A DNA stretch of 64,000 bases from Devosia sp. (lineage in GTDB: Bacteria > Pseudomonadota > Alphaproteobacteria > Rhizobiales > Devosiaceae). A program made the translations under genes and the position numbers. This document shows, piece by piece, positions 18,989-28,379 of this stretch. The notes below the pieces were generated by a model. It saw only the letters and a list, made by a program, of their open reading frames with translations, was not told where the DNA came from and ran no database searches. The stretch is from assembly GCA_015234425.1 (NCBI GenBank), contig JADGNE010000030.1, forward strand, positions 124,001 to 188,000, written 5' to 3'. Numbering within the stretch: position 1 is the stretch's first letter; the number at the start of each line of letters is the position of its first letter.

Positions 18989-19288
18989 TTACATGCGGCG
19001 GGCGGTGCCGTCGACGGTCTTGCCGTGCTTGCCGGCATAGACATGCACGGGCACGGGCAGGCGGCTGACGATCCAGCTGACCATCAGGGGGACGAGCACA
19101 ATGTCATCGACCCAGCCCAGAAGCGGGATGAAGTCGGGAAGCACGTCAAACGGATTGACCAGGTAGAAGGCAACAAACAGCGTCGCCGCCTTCAGGTAAA
19201 ACGGTGTCTGGGGCGCCCAGAAGGCTTTCCAGAGCTGGACAACTTCCTTGCGGAAGAGGACGAGGCGGGGAAGCAGCATGTTCATCAT
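18989..19288 (-). CDS. DUF1232 (YkvA-like) membrane protein
   Basis: 99 residues. The centre has two hydrophobic segments flanking the family signature NPFDVLPDFIPLLGWVDD, which marks the DUF1232/YkvA family. Function unknown; the family is a small membrane-associated protein. Start at ATG 19288 (MMNMLL); the second or fourth codon could also serve. It converges on the ABC exporter operon across a shared terminator and is divergent from ispG. Confidence 0.88.
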   Translation of the reverse strand: MMNMLLPRLVLFRKEVVQLWKAFWAPQTPFYLKAATLFVAFYLVNPFDVLPDFIPLLGWVDDIVLVPLMVSWIVSRLPVPVHVYAGKHGKTVDGTARRM

Positions 19289-19471
19289 GACCTATAAATG
19301 GCCCCGATCGCCGTCGGTTCAAGGTTCCAGAGATCACATATTCTCATCGCACTATCCGCGAGGGTGAACCGGCCCCTGCATTTTTTCGCCGCGGTCGTCA
19401 CGCCAATGATCAGTTGCCAGCGTAGAACGGAAAGCCTATCTCAAAATGAACACGAATTTCCGAGGATGATC

Positions 19472-20713
19472 ATGGCCGGTCCAATGCCGCGCAGGCAATC
19501 TGTGGGTGTCAATGTGGGCGGCGTCGTCGTTGGCGGCGGTGCGCCGGTCGTGGTGCAATCCATGACCAATACCGACACTGCCGATATTGATGCGACGGTG
19601 CGCCAGGTGATGCAACTGGCCCGTGCAGGGTCCGAAATTGTTCGCATCACCGTGGATCGTGATGAGAGCGCCGCCGCGGTGCCGATCATTCGCGACCGGC
19701 TGGCCGTGCTTGGCTATGACGTGCCGCTCGTTGGCGACTTTCACTATATCGGCCACAAGCTCCTCACCGACCACCCGGCCTGCGCCGAGGCTTTGGCGAA
19801 ATACCGCATCAATCCGGGCAATGTCGGCTTCAAGGCAAAGCGCGATACGCAGTTTTCGACGCTGATCGACATTGCCAATCGTCACAACAAGCCAGTGCGG
19901 ATCGGCGTCAACTGGGGTTCACTCGATGAGGAGCTGCTGACGCGCCTCATGGACGAGAACGCGGTCTCGGCCAATCCAATCTCCGCTGCCGCAGTGCAGC
20001 GCGAGGCGATCATCCAGTCGGCGCTTTTGTCTGCCCAGCGGGCCGAAGAGCTCGGCATGGCGCGCGACAAGATCATCCTCTCGACCAAGGTTTCCGATGT
20101 CCAGCATCTGATCGCCGTCTATCAGGATCTGGCGGCGCGGTGTGACTATGCCCTCCATCTGGGCCTCACCGAAGCGGGGATGGGTTCGAAGGGCATTGTC
20201 GCGTCCTCAGCCGCCTTGGGCATTCTGCTGCAGCAGGGGATCGGTGACACGATCCGCATTTCCCTCACGCCCGAGCCGGGTGGCGATCGGACGACAGAGG
20301 TGAAGGTCGCGCAGGAATTGCTGCAGACCATGGGTTTTCGCCAGTTCCTGCCCGTCGTGGCGGCCTGTCCGGGATGTGGCCGGACGACGTCGACAACGTT
20401 CCAGTCGCTGGCCAAGGACATTCAGGATCACCTCAATGTCTCGATGCCGGAATGGCGCGAGCGCTATCCAGGCGTCGAGGGCCTGTCGGTCGCGGTGATG
20501 GGCTGCATCGTCAATGGCCCCGGCGAAAGCAAGCACGCCAATATCGGCATTTCCCTGCCCGGTACGGGTGAGACGCCAGCAGCACCCGTGTTTGTCGATG
20601 GGCAGAAGGTTGCCACCCTGCGCGGCGCCGACGTGGCCGACCAGTTCAAGGTGATGGTCGCGGATTACATTGAGAAGAAGTTCGGCACCGGCAAGCAGGA
20701 CGCGGCGGAATGA
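19472..20713 (+). CDS. ispG: 4-hydroxy-3-methylbut-2-enyl diphosphate synthase (IspG/GcpE)
   Basis: Penultimate step of the non-mevalonate isoprenoid pathway: converts MEcPP to HMBPP with a [4Fe-4S] cluster. 413 residues, normal for the bacterial two-domain form. The cluster ligands are Cys299 and Cys302 (CPGCGRTT), Cys345 ([10 protein letters not shown]) and Glu352. The start is taken as ATG 19472, 6 bases after GAGG; ATG 19466 is too close to that site, and the frame stays open far upstream without family similarity. The stop overlaps the ATG of a 40-codon ORF (ATGA). ispA, the next isoprenoid enzyme in the window, is at 24 kb. Confidence 0.95.
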   Translation: MAGPMPRRQSVGVNVGGVVVGGGAPVVVQSMTNTDTADIDATVRQVMQLARAGSEIVRITVDRDESAAAVPIIRDRLAVLGYDVPLVGDFHYIGHKLLTDHPACAEALAKYRINPGNVGFKAKRDTQFSTLIDIANRHNKPVRIGVNWGSLDEELLTRLMDENAVSANPISAAAVQREAIIQSALLSAQRAEELGMARDKIILSTKVSDVQHLIAVYQDLAARCDYALHLGLTEAGMGSKGIVASSAALGILLQQGIGDTIRISLTPEPGGDRTTEVKVAQELLQTMGFRQFLPVVAACPGCGRTTSTTFQSLAKDIQDHLNVSMPEWRERYPGVEGLSVAVMGCIVNGPGESKHANIGISLPGTGETPAAPVFVDGQKVATLRGADVADQFKVMVADYIEKKFGTGKQDAAE

Positions 20714-20832
20714 GAGAGACGCTCCGACGTTTCCTCACGCCCGGTGGATCGTCTCGCCGCTGGTTCTGGCTCGCCATGCTCGCCATCGTCCTTATCGTCC
20801 TGGGGCTGACGGGCAATCTCCGCCAGTTCTGA
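20710..20832 (+). CDS. Small single-pass membrane protein coupled to ispG
   Basis: 40 residues, beginning at an ATG that overlaps the ispG stop (ATGA at 20710-20713). The chain has an Arg-rich N-terminus ([18 protein letters not shown]) and one strongly hydrophobic helix ([17 protein letters not shown]), so positive-inside topology predicts the N-terminus in the cytoplasm. I do not recognise the family. Coupled position, sensible topology and a stop just before the next terminator support a real gene; the length alone does not. Confidence 0.5.
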   Translation: MRETLRRFLTPGGSSRRWFWLAMLAIVLIVLGLTGNLRQF

Positions 20833-20882
20833 GCGCTAAGGTCATGGGCGGTGTCGCTCACGGCCTGACACCGACGGATAAG

Positions 20883-20910
20883 AAAAGAGGCGCTGGTGGG
20901 CGCCTCTTTT
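20883..20910. terminator. Bidirectional terminator between ispG and GST genes
   Basis: Stem AAAAGAGGCGC/GCGCCTCTTTT (11 bp) with a 6-base loop. A- and T-runs on both sides allow it to end transcripts from either strand. Confidence 0.9.
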
Positions 20911-20917
20911 GCGTTTG

Positions 20918-21520
<603 letters not shown>

Positions 21521-21618
21521 CTACCTAACTGAAAGTCCGTGCCGCGTGGGCGGCACGGACTAGATAGGTCATTGGCGGTGTTCCGGCCAGAGCAGTTCGG
21601 TCGCAGATAAGTCTGAGC

Positions 21619-22056
21619 TCAGGCCTCGGCCTTGCCCTCCTGCCATTCCGGCAGGGGAAAGACGCGGTCATAGGCCCAGTTAAAGACAAGGGCGTAGACC
21701 ATGTAGAAAATGGCGAGGCCCAGATCCATGATGAAAGCCTGCCAGAGGCCGATCTGCAGATACCAGGCGATCATCGGCAGCATGATGGCCAGAAGGCCGA
21801 GCTCGAACAGGATGGCGTGGAAGACGCGGATGATCTTGGTCTTCTCGGTGGTGCCGCGGAAATGCTGCATCACATGGTCAAAGCCAAGGTTGTAGACATA
21901 GTTCCAGAGCATGGCGACGGTGGCGCTGGCGACCACGACAACAACGCTGTCGCCGCCTTCCAGATGGAAGGCGAAGGCAGCCAGCGGGGTGGCCAGCAGA
22001 ATGCCGATGAGCTCGAAGGAAATAGCGTGGCGAATACGGTCGGCGGTGGTGCGCAT
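21619..22056 (-). CDS. PACE family efflux transporter (chlorhexidine efflux type)
   Basis: 145 residues with four hydrophobic helices arranged as two tandem bacterial transmembrane pair (BTP) units. Each unit has the family feature of acidic and aromatic residues near its start: RIRHAISFELIGILLATPLA in the first and RVFHAILFELGLLAIMLPM in the second. The repeat of [R-x-x-H-A-I-x-F-E-L] is clearly visible. PACE proteins such as AceI pump biocides and short-chain diamines with proton antiport; the natural substrate here is unknown. It stands alone between the GST gene and the ispA operon. Confidence 0.9.
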   Translation of the reverse strand: MRTTADRIRHAISFELIGILLATPLAAFAFHLEGGDSVVVVVASATVAMLWNYVYNLGFDHVMQHFRGTTEKTKIIRVFHAILFELGLLAIMLPMIAWYLQIGLWQAFIMDLGLAIFYMVYALVFNWAYDRVFPLPEWQEGKAEA

Positions 22057-22127
22057 GGAAAATGCTCCATGTTTTCCGGGCCGTCCCGGGGAATGCTGCC
22101 CACGATGGGGGAGGTCGTCCTCGCTTG

Positions 22128-22793
22128 TTAGTGGATATAGGGCACGCCCGAATGTGGGGCAAGAGGCCCGATGGCCCGGGGATGCAGGGCGAAAACGCCA
22201 GCGCGCTGCGGGGTGCTGCTGCCCATGTCGGGGACGTAATACTCAGCGAGAAGGTTCAGGGCTGCGAGCGGAAGGTCTCGACGATAGGGGTCACCCACGA
22301 ACACTTCGGCGCCTCTTGCCCTGTGCTGCTGCAGGAGCGGCAGGGTCGAGGCGGCCACTGCGGCGTCGTAAAAAACATCCCCAGCGAGCACGATGTCCGC
22401 AGGGGTGAGCGGGTCATCGACCAGTGTCAGCGTGACAGCATTGGCCTCAGCGTTGAGCCGGCAGGCGGTTTTGCCGATCAGATCGGGTTCGAAGCTCCTG
22501 ACCACTGCGCGGGCTTTGGCCGCCGCAATGCCAACGAGGCCAGAACCGGCGCCAATATCCAGAACGGTCCTGCCGGCAACGGTCTCCGGATGGTCCGCGA
22601 GATAGAGCGCAAGGGCTGCGCCGCCCGCCCAGGCATAAGCCCAATAGGGGGCGGTATCGGCGCGATCCTGCTCGGCGAGCCATTCGGTCAACCGGCTCTG
22701 GGGCGTCGCGCGATGGAGCAGAATATCGGGACGAAAGGGCAGGGGCGCCAGCGTCAGGCGCTGGCGTATAAACTCTTCCGGTGAGAGGCTCAC
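22128..22793 (-). CDS. SAM-dependent methyltransferase (ETFB lysine methyltransferase/nicotinamide N-methyltransferase-like)
   Basis: About 221 residues. The motif I is TVLDIGAGSGLVGIAAAKA and the preceding aromatic stretch APYWAYAWAGGAALALYL is typical of the protein-lysine methyltransferase branch that includes ETFBKMT and related PrmA-like enzymes. Target not known. I choose the GTG at 22793, which overlaps the stop of the YbaK gene (GTGA), over the further upstream ATG inside that gene. It is the last gene of the ispA-MOSC-YbaK operon. Confidence 0.82.
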   Translation of the reverse strand: MSLSPEEFIRQRLTLAPLPFRPDILLHRATPQSRLTEWLAEQDRADTAPYWAYAWAGGAALALYLADHPETVAGRTVLDIGAGSGLVGIAAAKARAVVRSFEPDLIGKTACRLNAEANAVTLTLVDDPLTPADIVLAGDVFYDAAVAASTLPLLQQHRARGAEVFVGDPYRRDLPLAALNLLAEYYVPDMGSSTPQRAGVFALHPRAIGPLAPHSGVPYIH

Positions 22794-23257
22794 TCGGGCA
22801 GCTGGCAAGCATCCACCCATTTGTTGCCGCACAGCTCGCCAAGCCGCTCGACGCTCAGTTTTACCGACGCATGCGTGTCGCCGCCGGCAGGGATGACGAT
22901 GTCGTAGATCTTGAGCGAGCTATCTAGAAAGATCGGCAGCGGAGCGGGCAGGCCAAATGGGCAGACACCGCCAACTTCATGGCTGGTAAGGCGCAATACA
23001 TCCTCGGCGCCGAGCATGCGGGGGCGGCCGCCAAAGGCGCTCTTGGACTTCTGGTTGTCGAGGCGGGCGTCACCGCGAGTCACCAGCAGGAATTCCTCGT
23101 CCTTGACCCGGATGCAAAGGGTCTTGGCGATCTGGCCGGGCTCCACGCCATGGACTTCTGCCGCCAGCGGGACGGTGGCGGTGGACGCATCGGTGGTGAT
23201 GACAGAGAGGTCAGGGGCACGCACGGCAAGGTCGGCGCGGACAGAATCAAGGCTCAT
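22790..23257 (-). CDS. YbaK/EbsC family aminoacyl-tRNA deacylase-like protein
   Basis: 155 residues of the YbaK/ProX editing-domain fold, which hydrolyses mischarged tRNAs (for example Cys- or Ala-tRNA-Pro). The core shows AKTLCIRVKDEEFLLVTRGD, the conserved Lys of the active site in AKT-L, and GVCPFGL, the GxxxP-loop of the family. The start at ATG 23257 (MSLDSVRADL) is the usual beginning; upstream in-frame ATGs lie inside the preceding gene. It follows the MOSC gene by 7 bases and overlaps the methyltransferase gene. Confidence 0.88.
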   Translation of the reverse strand: MSLDSVRADLAVRAPDLSVITTDASTATVPLAAEVHGVEPGQIAKTLCIRVKDEEFLLVTRGDARLDNQKSKSAFGGRPRMLGAEDVLRLTSHEVGGVCPFGLPAPLPIFLDSSLKIYDIVIPAGGDTHASVKLSVERLGELCGNKWVDACQLPE

Positions 23258-23264
23258 GAAAATC

Positions 23265-23906
23265 TCAGAACAGGCTGGAAAGTCTGGTTTCGTAATCGAA
23301 GCGCGTCTTGGCATCGACAGGCGTGCTGACCACGCGACGCATGAAGTCGTCGGGGATGGATTTGCTCCCGTCATAGGACATGAGTTCAGCGACGCTGATC
23401 CGCTCTCCGGCATAGGGGATGATGGTGACCTCTCGCCCAGCCTCGATGCTTGCAGGTCGCAGCACGCGGCAATAGGCGCCGGGCCGGCGGGCCTTATGGA
23501 AGCGCTTGACCCAGAACTTGTCGTCCATCCTGCGGGCGAAGGTCATGCAGGGCGTCCGATGGGCCGTCACTTCCAGCAGGAGGTCGTCGATCTCGAAGTG
23601 GTCCCCGATGGCCGTGCTGGCGCTGTCGGTGCCTGAAATCGTCAGGTTCTCGCCAAAGAGACCGGGTGGGGTGGCATAGCCGAGCTCGCCAGCCCAGAAA
23701 TCATAATCGTCCTGGAAATAGATATAGATTGCCTGGTCCGAACCGCCATGGTGTCGGCGGTCGAGAATGGCGTCCCCGACAATACCCTGATCCGAGATCG
23801 GCACCGGGCCGGTGACCGGCTCCTTGTAGATCCCGGTCTTGGCCTTGAGGCCTGGGATCGGCCGGGCCTGCCCGACATTGATGCTGATCAGTCGGGCCTT
23901 GTTCAT
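23265..23906 (-). CDS. MOSC domain protein (YiiM-like)
   Basis: 213 residues. MOSC (MoCo sulfurase C-terminal) proteins handle sulfur or molybdenum cofactor in detoxification of N-hydroxylated compounds. Visible family features: GIVGDAILDRRHHGGSDQA, GLFGENLT, and the conserved Cys in VTAHRTPCMTFARRM that is expected to bind the Mo ligand or sulfur. The C-terminal helix region fits YiiM. It overlaps the ispA gene by four bases, so the two are co-translated. Physiological substrate unknown. Confidence 0.9.
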   Translation of the reverse strand: MNKARLISINVGQARPIPGLKAKTGIYKEPVTGPVPISDQGIVGDAILDRRHHGGSDQAIYIYFQDDYDFWAGELGYATPPGLFGENLTISGTDSASTAIGDHFEIDDLLLEVTAHRTPCMTFARRMDDKFWVKRFHKARRPGAYCRVLRPASIEAGREVTIIPYAGERISVAELMSYDGSKSIPDDFMRRVVSTPVDAKTRFDYETRLSSLF

Positions 23907-24805
23907 TTTTCCCTGGTGCCGAAATAGCGGGCGGTGGCGCGCAGGCCATCGGCCCTGGGACCAAAGGTGCGGAGGTAACCCAGGGCCTCGTTGATGATGG
24001 CATCGAGACGCTGGCGCGCGCCGTCGACGCCGAGTTGAGCGACTAGGGTCTGCTTGCCCTTGCCTTCGTCCTTGCCGGTGGCCTTGCCCATGGTTTCTGC
24101 GGTGGCGGTAACGTCGAGAATGTCGTCTGCCAGCTGGAAGGCGCGCCCGGCGGCCTCGGCATAGGCGGTGAGGGCGGACAGAGGCCGCGGCTCGACGCCG
24201 CCGAGGATGGCACCCATGCGGACGCTCGCGCGGATGAGGGCGCCGGTCTTCATCGATTGCATGACGGCGATGTCGCCTTCGGAGAACCCGCCCTGTTCGC
24301 CCTCGATGTCGCGCATCTGGCCACCGACCATGCCGCCTGCACCGCTCCCTGACGCGAGCTCGGCGACCAGCGCGATGCGCACAGCCGGATCCGGGTGGGT
24401 AGCTGGGTCGGCGAGAGTGGCGAAGGCCTGGGTCAGGAGAGCGTCGCCAGCAAGAATGGCCGTGGCGTCGTCATACGCCTTGTGAACGGTCGGGCGGCCG
24501 CGGCGGATGTCGTCGTCGTCCATAGCCGGCAGATCGTCATGGATCAGCGAATAGCAATGGACCATCTCGATGGCGAGCCCGGCGCGCAACGCTGCGTCAC
24601 GCGGCACCGAGAGAATGGCAGCCGCCTGGCGGACGAGCAGCGGGCGCAGCCGCTTGCCACCCTCGAGGCTGCCGTGGCGCATGGCGGCCACCAGGCGCTC
24701 GGCGACGGGCCCCGGGCCGGACAAGCCGGGTCCGCTCAGGAGTTCGGAAAGCCCGGCTTCCACGGCGCGAGCACAATCAGCACTGTCAGCGGCAAAATCA
24801 TACAT
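23903..24805 (-). CDS. ispA: Farnesyl/geranyl diphosphate synthase (polyprenyl synthetase)
   Basis: 300 residues, the usual length of short-chain trans-prenyl diphosphate synthases. The first Asp-rich motif is DDLPAMDDDDIRRG and the second is FQLADDILD, each binding Mg-diphosphate. The extra two residues between the Asp pairs of the first motif (DDxxxxD) are typical of bacterial IspA type. The next gene overlaps by four bases. It makes farnesyl diphosphate for quinone, undecaprenyl and heme O chains downstream of IspG. Product length is inferred, not shown by the sequence. Confidence 0.93.
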   Translation of the reverse strand: MYDFAADSADCARAVEAGLSELLSGPGLSGPGPVAERLVAAMRHGSLEGGKRLRPLLVRQAAAILSVPRDAALRAGLAIEMVHCYSLIHDDLPAMDDDDIRRGRPTVHKAYDDATAILAGDALLTQAFATLADPATHPDPAVRIALVAELASGSGAGGMVGGQMRDIEGEQGGFSEGDIAVMQSMKTGALIRASVRMGAILGGVEPRPLSALTAYAEAAGRAFQLADDILDVTATAETMGKATGKDEGKGKQTLVAQLGVDGARQRLDAIINEALGYLRTFGPRADGLRATARYFGTREK

Positions 24806-24883
24806 GGCTTGTTGCTAGCCAATTGGCACGGGGGCGACAAGGGTGCACTTGGCCGATGGCGCTTCTGCCGCTATCAGAATTGC

Positions 24884-25597
24884 ATGGCACGAGGACGCAA
24901 GCGGGGAATATGGCGGGCGATCCGCATCTTGAGCGGGATGATCGCCGTGCTGGTGGCCATCCCTCTGGTACTGACGCCGGTCTATCTCCTTGTCGATCCG
25001 GTCTCGGTGCCGATGCTCGAGCGTTATGTCACCGGTCGTCCGGTGGTGCGCCAGTGGCGCGACATTGATGAAGTCTCGGATCGCCTCAAGGCATCCATCA
25101 TCCTCTCAGAAGACGGTCAGTTCTGCCGGCATCTCGGGGTGGATCTGGGGGCGCTGCGGGACGAAGTGGACAATGTGCTAGCCGGTCGGCCTGCGCGCGG
25201 AGCCTCGACAATCACCATGCAGGTGGCGCGAAATCTCTTCCTCACCAACCATCCCAGTCATTTCCGAAAGCTGCTGGAGATTCCGCTGGCGGTCTACATC
25301 GACCTCGTCATGCCAAAAAAGCGGATCATGGAGATCTATCTCAATATTGCCGAATGGGGTCCTGCCGGCGAGTTTGGCATCGAGGCCGGCGCGCAGCGGG
25401 CGTTCGGGCGTGAACCGCAAAATCTCGATTGGCGCACGGCAGGGCTTCTGGCGGTGACGCTGCCCAATCCTCTGCTGCGCAATCCGGCGCGGCCGAACAG
25501 CGGCCTCAGTCGGCTGGCAGGGATCGTGGAAGAGCGGGCCCGCCAATATGGCGAGCGCGCGGCCTGCGTCGGGGAAAACGGACGGCTGTCGCTTTAA
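24884..25597 (+). CDS. mtgA: Monofunctional peptidoglycan glycosyltransferase
   Basis: 237 residues. A single N-terminal transmembrane helix (about residues 12-34) anchors a GT51 domain in the periplasm, where it polymerises lipid II without any transpeptidase domain. Catalytic Glu is in the ILSEDGQFCRHLGVD motif (about 68), and the family segments RGASTITMQVARNLFL, RKLLEIPLAV and KKRIMEIYLNIAEWG follow. The start ATG 24884 gives a basic then hydrophobic N-terminus. The stop converges with, and overlaps by four bases, the stop of tyrC on the other strand (TTAA). Confidence 0.95.
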   Translation: MARGRKRGIWRAIRILSGMIAVLVAIPLVLTPVYLLVDPVSVPMLERYVTGRPVVRQWRDIDEVSDRLKASIILSEDGQFCRHLGVDLGALRDEVDNVLAGRPARGASTITMQVARNLFLTNHPSHFRKLLEIPLAVYIDLVMPKKRIMEIYLNIAEWGPAGEFGIEAGAQRAFGREPQNLDWRTAGLLAVTLPNPLLRNPARPNSGLSRLAGIVEERARQYGERAACVGENGRLSL

Positions 25598-26565
25598 GCG
25601 TCGTCGCCGCCGCCGTGTTCGCGGATCAGTTTGGTTTCTGGGGCAGGGGGCTGCTCATGCGGGCGGCCGAAGTCGGGCGCCGCCGTCTCCTGTCCGGCGT
25701 TGATGATCGAGCGGCGGATCGCGCGGGTGCGGGTGAAGAGGTCTTCGAGCGCGGGGCCATCGCCGACACGGACGGCCCGCTGCAGCATGGAGAGATCTTC
25801 GAGGAAGCGGCCAAGCATTTCCAGCACCGCATCGCGGTTCGTTAGAAAAATGTCGCGCCACATCACCGGGTCAGAAGCCGCAATACGGGTGAAATCGCGG
25901 AACCCGGACGCCGAGAACTTGATGACTTCCGACTGGGTCGCCGTCTCGAGGTCAGCCACCGTGCCCACGATATTGTAGGCAACGAGGTGAGGAATATGGC
26001 TGGTGATGGCGAGGACCATGTCGTGATGGCCTGCTTCCATGCATTCGACCATGGACCCCATGGCTTTCCAGAATGAGACGAGTTTCTCGGTCGCTTCCGA
26101 GGGGACTTCCGCGCCCGGCGTGAGGACGCACCAGCGGCCTGCGAAAAGTTCCGGAAACCCGGCAGAGGGGCCGGAATGTTCAGTGCCGGCAATAGGGTGG
26201 CCGGGGATGAAATGGACATTGCCCGGAACATGGGGGCCGACGACCTTGACCACATGCTCCTTGACCGAGCCCACATCTGACAGGATGGCACCGCGTTCGA
26301 GCGCAGGACCAATTGCCTTGGCCAGCCCGTCATAGGCGCCCACCGGCGCGCAGAGGATGACGAGATCGGCGCCGCGCACGGCTTCGGCAGCGTCGAGCGT
26401 ATAGATGTCACCAAGGCCGAGTTCGCGCGCTTCGTCGAGCGTTTCCTGGCGGCGCGTGGCGATTGCGATGGTATCGACCAGCCCCTGCCGGCGAGCAGCC
26501 AGCGCGATCGAGGAACCGATCAGGCCGATGCCAACGAGGGCGAGCTTGCGAAAATGGGCACTCAT
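25594..26565 (-). CDS. tyrC: Prephenate/arogenate dehydrogenase family protein
   Basis: 323 residues: a Rossmann domain with GIGLIGSSIALAARRQG (NAD(P) binding, about residues 12-28) and an all-helical dimer domain. Active-site His and Thr lie in FIPGHPIAGTEHSG (about 119-132). It catalyses oxidative decarboxylation of prephenate or arogenate on the way to tyrosine; the enzyme type depends on subtle residues and is not decided here. It follows hisC with a one-base overlap (TGATG), a common rhizobial pair in which HisC also acts in aromatic transamination. Confidence 0.92.
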   Translation of the reverse strand: MSAHFRKLALVGIGLIGSSIALAARRQGLVDTIAIATRRQETLDEARELGLGDIYTLDAAEAVRGADLVILCAPVGAYDGLAKAIGPALERGAILSDVGSVKEHVVKVVGPHVPGNVHFIPGHPIAGTEHSGPSAGFPELFAGRWCVLTPGAEVPSEATEKLVSFWKAMGSMVECMEAGHHDMVLAITSHIPHLVAYNIVGTVADLETATQSEVIKFSASGFRDFTRIAASDPVMWRDIFLTNRDAVLEMLGRFLEDLSMLQRAVRVGDGPALEDLFTRTRAIRRSIINAGQETAAPDFGRPHEQPPAPETKLIREHGGGDDA

Positions 26566-27656
26566 CAGCCGGTCACCATGGTCTTGAGGATTGCCGCCAC
26601 CGCCCGCATGTCTGCCTCGGTGCCGATGGAGATGCGCAGGCCCGTCGGGATAGCATAGGACTGGCCGATTTCGCGGGCAATGTAGCCCTCCCCCATCAGT
26701 GTCGAGAACGCCTTGGCGGCCATGGCCTCGGTCTCGAACAGCACCATGACGAAGTTGGCCTGGCTGGGCACGACACGCATCTGGTTGGACGTGAGCTCGG
26801 CAACGAGGAAATCGCGCCAGCGGGCATTGTGCTCGCGCAGCTTGCTGTTGAACTCACTGTCGCGGGCCGCGGCAGCACCGGCCTGCTGGGCCGGCAGATT
26901 GACGTTGAACGGGCCACGGATGCGGTTGAGGGCGTCGATGACGTGGTCGGGACCGTGGAGCCAGCCAATGCGCAGTGCAGCGAGGCCCACTTTGGAGAAG
27001 GTGCGGACCATGACCACGTTTTTGGCGGAGGTCACGAGTTCGGCGCCGATGCTGAAATCGGCAGCCGTTACATATTCGGCGTAGGCGTTGTCGACGACCA
27101 GCAGGATATCGGGGCGCAGGCCGGCATGAAGGCGGCGCACTTCGCTGTCTGAAATATAGGTGCCGGTGGGATTGTTGGGATTGGCCAGCCAGACAATCTT
27201 GGTGCGCGGCGTGACCGCCGCCAGCAGGGCGTCGACATCGGCGGTATAATCATTCTCCTCGGCCATCACGATCGTGGCGCCGGCAGCGCGTGTCACAATT
27301 GGATAAACCGAAAAGCCATAGCGGTTCATCACCGCTTCATCGCCTTCTCCCAGATAGCACTGGGCCAGCAGGTGCAGCAGATCGTCCGAGCCATTGCCGC
27401 AGACAATGGCCGCAGGATCAAGACCATGCACCTCGCCCAGCGCTTCGCGCAGGAGGCGGGAGCCACCGTCCGGATAGATCTCGAGATTTGCGCCGACGCC
27501 GGAATAGGCTTCGATCGCCTTGGGGCTGGCGCCCAGCGGGCTCTCATTGGACGAGAGCTTGACCGCCTTGGTGCCAGGCGCTGCCGATTTCCCCGGAACA
27601 TAGGGAGCGATGTCGAGAATGCCGGGCTGCGGCTGAGGGTAGTTTTTATGGGACAT
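26565..27656 (-). CDS. hisC: Histidinol-phosphate/aromatic aminotransferase
   Basis: 363 residues, PLP-dependent fold type I. Substrate-clamp start KLSSNESPLGASPKAIEAYS (about residues 30-49), cofactor loop GNGSDDLLHLL, VWLANPNNPTGTYI, the aldimine Lys in VRTFSKVGLAALRIGW (about 218), and the C-terminal LRISIGT. Start at ATG 27656, since the frame further upstream lacks family similarity. Adjacent tyrC suggests a double role in histidine and tyrosine/phenylalanine synthesis. The 5' leader was checked for a histidine-rich leader peptide; none was found. Confidence 0.93.
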   Translation of the reverse strand: MSHKNYPQPQPGILDIAPYVPGKSAAPGTKAVKLSSNESPLGASPKAIEAYSGVGANLEIYPDGGSRLLREALGEVHGLDPAAIVCGNGSDDLLHLLAQCYLGEGDEAVMNRYGFSVYPIVTRAAGATIVMAEENDYTADVDALLAAVTPRTKIVWLANPNNPTGTYISDSEVRRLHAGLRPDILLVVDNAYAEYVTAADFSIGAELVTSAKNVVMVRTFSKVGLAALRIGWLHGPDHVIDALNRIRGPFNVNLPAQQAGAAAARDSEFNSKLREHNARWRDFLVAELTSNQMRVVPSQANFVMVLFETEAMAAKAFSTLMGEGYIAREIGQSYAIPTGLRISIGTEADMRAVAAILKTMVTG

Positions 27657-27751
27657 GATCGGTTCGCGCAGGCAGGAGAAAGCCGCGCGGACCATATGCA
27701 AAGAGGGCCCCAAAGGCAAAGGCTCTCTCATCCTCCGCCTGTGAGGGCAGA

Positions 27752-27789
27752 CAAAAAGCCCGCGGCCATTTGCCATGGCCACGGGCTTG
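27752..27789 (-). terminator. Rho-independent terminator ending the flavoprotein-cytochrome operon
   Basis: Stem of AAGCCCG-(c)-GGCCAT against ATGGCC-(a)-CGGGCTT with a short TTGCC loop (27757-27789); on the minus strand it is followed by TTTTT. It lies after the alpha/beta-fold gene and before hisC. Confidence 0.88.
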
Positions 27790-27809
27790 AGTAAGCACGG
27801 CGAAGACTA

Positions 27810-28379
27810 TCAGTTCGCCAGTGACGGGAGTTCCGCCTCGGAAGCGCGCGAGACTATCGCGCCCAGAGCGGTGAGCGCCGCGATGTCTTCTTCGGTCTGG
27901 TCCCCGACCAGAACAATTTCGACACCGGCCAGGGACGGCTCGAACGGCATGATCGCAAGGTTCTTGGGCAGCGTGGCATCAATGATGACCGCACGCTTGA
28001 CCTTGTCCGGAAAATAGGCGGCCAGCAGAAGCGCAATAACGCCGCCCTGACCCTTGCCCAGGAGACCCAGATGGGTCCTGCCATAGCGGACAAGGTTTTC
28101 TTCGAGCAGGAGTTCGAGCTGATAGAGGCCATCGCCGAGCGTGGACAATTCGGGGGCGTCAACCGGCCCGACGGTCCAGAAGTAGCCCTTGGTCTGGCCT
28201 GTGCCACCCTGGTTCTGAACGCGTGGCGCACGCACGCCAATGGTCAGAGCATCCGGGCCAAGGACCTCGGCGAGCGTCATGGCATCCTCGAGCATGCCCC
28301 AGCGGTCATGAAGGACCAGCCAGGGCATTGCATCTTCGGGCCCGCTGCGCTGGGTCAGAAGGAAGCTGTTGCTTGTCAC
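27810..28379 (-). CDS. Alpha/beta-hydrolase-fold protein lacking the serine nucleophile
   Basis: 189 residues with the pattern of a phospholipase/carboxylesterase-type alpha/beta hydrolase: the strand LVLHDRWGMLEDAMTLAE, then LGLLGKGQGGVIALLLAAYF where the nucleophile elbow G-x-S-x-G should be. The elbow reads G-K-G-Q-G, so the nucleophile Ser is Gly. No His-based triad is evident at the C-terminus. It is therefore probably non-catalytic, perhaps a binding or assembly partner. The start ATG overlaps the stop of the cytochrome gene (ATGA), so it is tied to that operon. I do not know the function. Confidence 0.7.
   Translation of the reverse strand: MTSNSFLLTQRSGPEDAMPWLVLHDRWGMLEDAMTLAEVLGPDALTIGVRAPRVQNQGGTGQTKGYFWTVGPVDAPELSTLGDGLYQLELLLEENLVRYGRTHLGLLGKGQGGVIALLLAAYFPDKVKRAVIIDATLPKNLAIMPFEPSLAGVEIVLVGDQTEEDIAALTALGAIVSRASEAELPSLAN

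Noticed and set aside
27656..27755. Possible attenuator or histidine leader peptide before hisC
   Set aside because: No histidine-rich short ORF and no alternative pairing with the terminator were found.
26565..27782. Longer hisC frame from 27782
   Set aside because: The first 42 codons show no similarity to HisC and cover the terminator region; ATG 27656 is normal.
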